A stretch of DNA of 64,000 nucleotides. Source: Monilinia fructicola. Lineage: Eukaryota > Ascomycota > Leotiomycetes > Helotiales > Sclerotiniaceae. Both the position numbers and the translations under genes were made by a program. Location: assembly GCA_008692225.1 (NCBI GenBank), contig VICG01000010.1, forward strand, positions 1 to 64,000, given 5' to 3'. Below the pieces are notes generated by a model. That model saw only the letters and a list, made by a program, of their open reading frames with translations, made no database searches and had not been told where the DNA came from. How positions within the stretch are numbered: position 1 is the stretch's first letter; each line of letters starts with the position of its first letter. Of this stretch, positions 63,462 through 64,000 are shown one piece after another.

Positions 63462-64000
63462 TTAACCAACCTTATACCCCTCATTCCATCTCGATTCCTC
63501 CAGTTTCACAGACCCTCGGATCTGAATTCCTCCTATTTCGAAGAATTCTCCATCGTGATCTTGCGGGAGATGGTGCAAATGCAGTATGATAAGATGTTGA
63601 ATGACTGCTGTTCCTGCATAGACTCTAGATTTATCTATATTCTCAGATTTGCGCATTGGAATCAACACAATATCGTAGCATAAGTCTTGAGAAATCACCA
63701 TACGTCTTCGCAACCCGACATCATTCCCTCATCATTCCCTCATCATCTCATTCCATTCCATACTACCAGACTCCCACGTCCCCATCACCACCGTGCAATC
63801 CAATCTCTCCCTATCAAAACATATCACCCCCCAGTCTCCAGCCCCGAGCCCTCAAAACATCACGACCACGCATCTCCGACCTTTGGGATTTCCTCTTCAA
63901 TATCTTCTTGAATGGATCCTCGCTTATGCCAAATATAGAGCCATCAAATCAAGCTCATGGTATTGACACCGGGCTGCAAATGAAATGGAATCTAGTAGGT
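63462..64000 (-). CDS. Probable partial gene running off the right edge
   Basis: Two bottom-strand blocks read like protein. About 63820-63960 contains GISEDPFKKILKRKSQRSEM. 63462-63713 contains CYDIVLIPMRKSENIDKSRV and AGTAVIQHLIILHLHHLPQD. Stops between them imply an intron or another indel, and the 5' end would lie beyond 64000. The family is not recognised. The opposite-strand frame 63687-63911 is Pro/His/Ser-rich and looks like its shadow. Confidence 0.3.

Overview
The window is one chromosome end of a filamentous ascomycete (Pezizomycotina). A CCCTAA telomere array opens it. The genes carry short GT-AG introns of about 50-220 nt. Fungal families are present: Zn2Cys6 regulators, an Atg22-like transporter, a PTR2 peptide transporter and a nuclear-encoded mitochondrial ATP synthase subunit 9. 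A repeat-induced-point-mutation (RIP)-like AT-rich subtelomere is also typical. A leotiomycete such as Botrytis or Sclerotinia would fit the general look, but the sequence alone does not prove it.

Layout. 1-7.4 kb: telomere, a three-copy telomere-adjacent repeat, then about 7 kb of extremely AT-rich gene-free DNA. This DNA holds a palindromic fold-back element with TTAA ends (614-1471), a duplicated ~200 bp block, and a series of tandem arrays with 28, 18, 109, 7 and 3 bp periods, the last a ~345 bp pure TTA run. 7.4-22 kb: a decayed transition zone. It has a glycosyltransferase gene with one frameshift, a TA-flanked terminal-inverted-repeat transposon (11851-12810), gene relics, two small Cys-rich proteins, and two clear pseudogenes (a short-chain dehydrogenase and a Zn2Cys6 regulator). 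22-45 kb: accessory metabolism. This includes a secreted GH43-type glycosidase, a 10-exon hydantoinase/oxoprolinase-type gene, an Atg22-like transporter, an intact Zn2Cys6 regulator, an NmrA-like oxidoreductase and a PTR2 oligopeptide transporter. 46-58 kb: core housekeeping genes, namely AP-2 mu, succinyl-CoA ligase alpha, ELP3 (divergent from the ligase), an Rds1/ferritin-like secreted protein and ATP synthase subunit 9. 58-64 kb: gene-poor, with a 253 bp MITE, simple repeats, a RIP-diverged duplication and a possible gene fragment running off the right edge.

A key cross-cutting observation is that most conserved genes, including ones expected to be essential (ELP3, ATP synthase subunit 9, AP-2 mu), carry isolated single-base frameshifts, mostly one extra base and often in short homopolymers. 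This is best explained by residual assembly indels, not by mass gene death. The SDR and Zn2Cys6 relics at 18.6-21.8 kb differ because they also have nonsense changes, a deletion or a lost zinc ligand. Coordinates of split genes are given as the full span, with exon boundaries in the evidence. I saw no convincing tRNA, rRNA or CRISPR. No single wholly new system stands out. The most unusual items are the ordered subtelomeric repeats, the TIR elements and an over-represented TACGGAGTA word.
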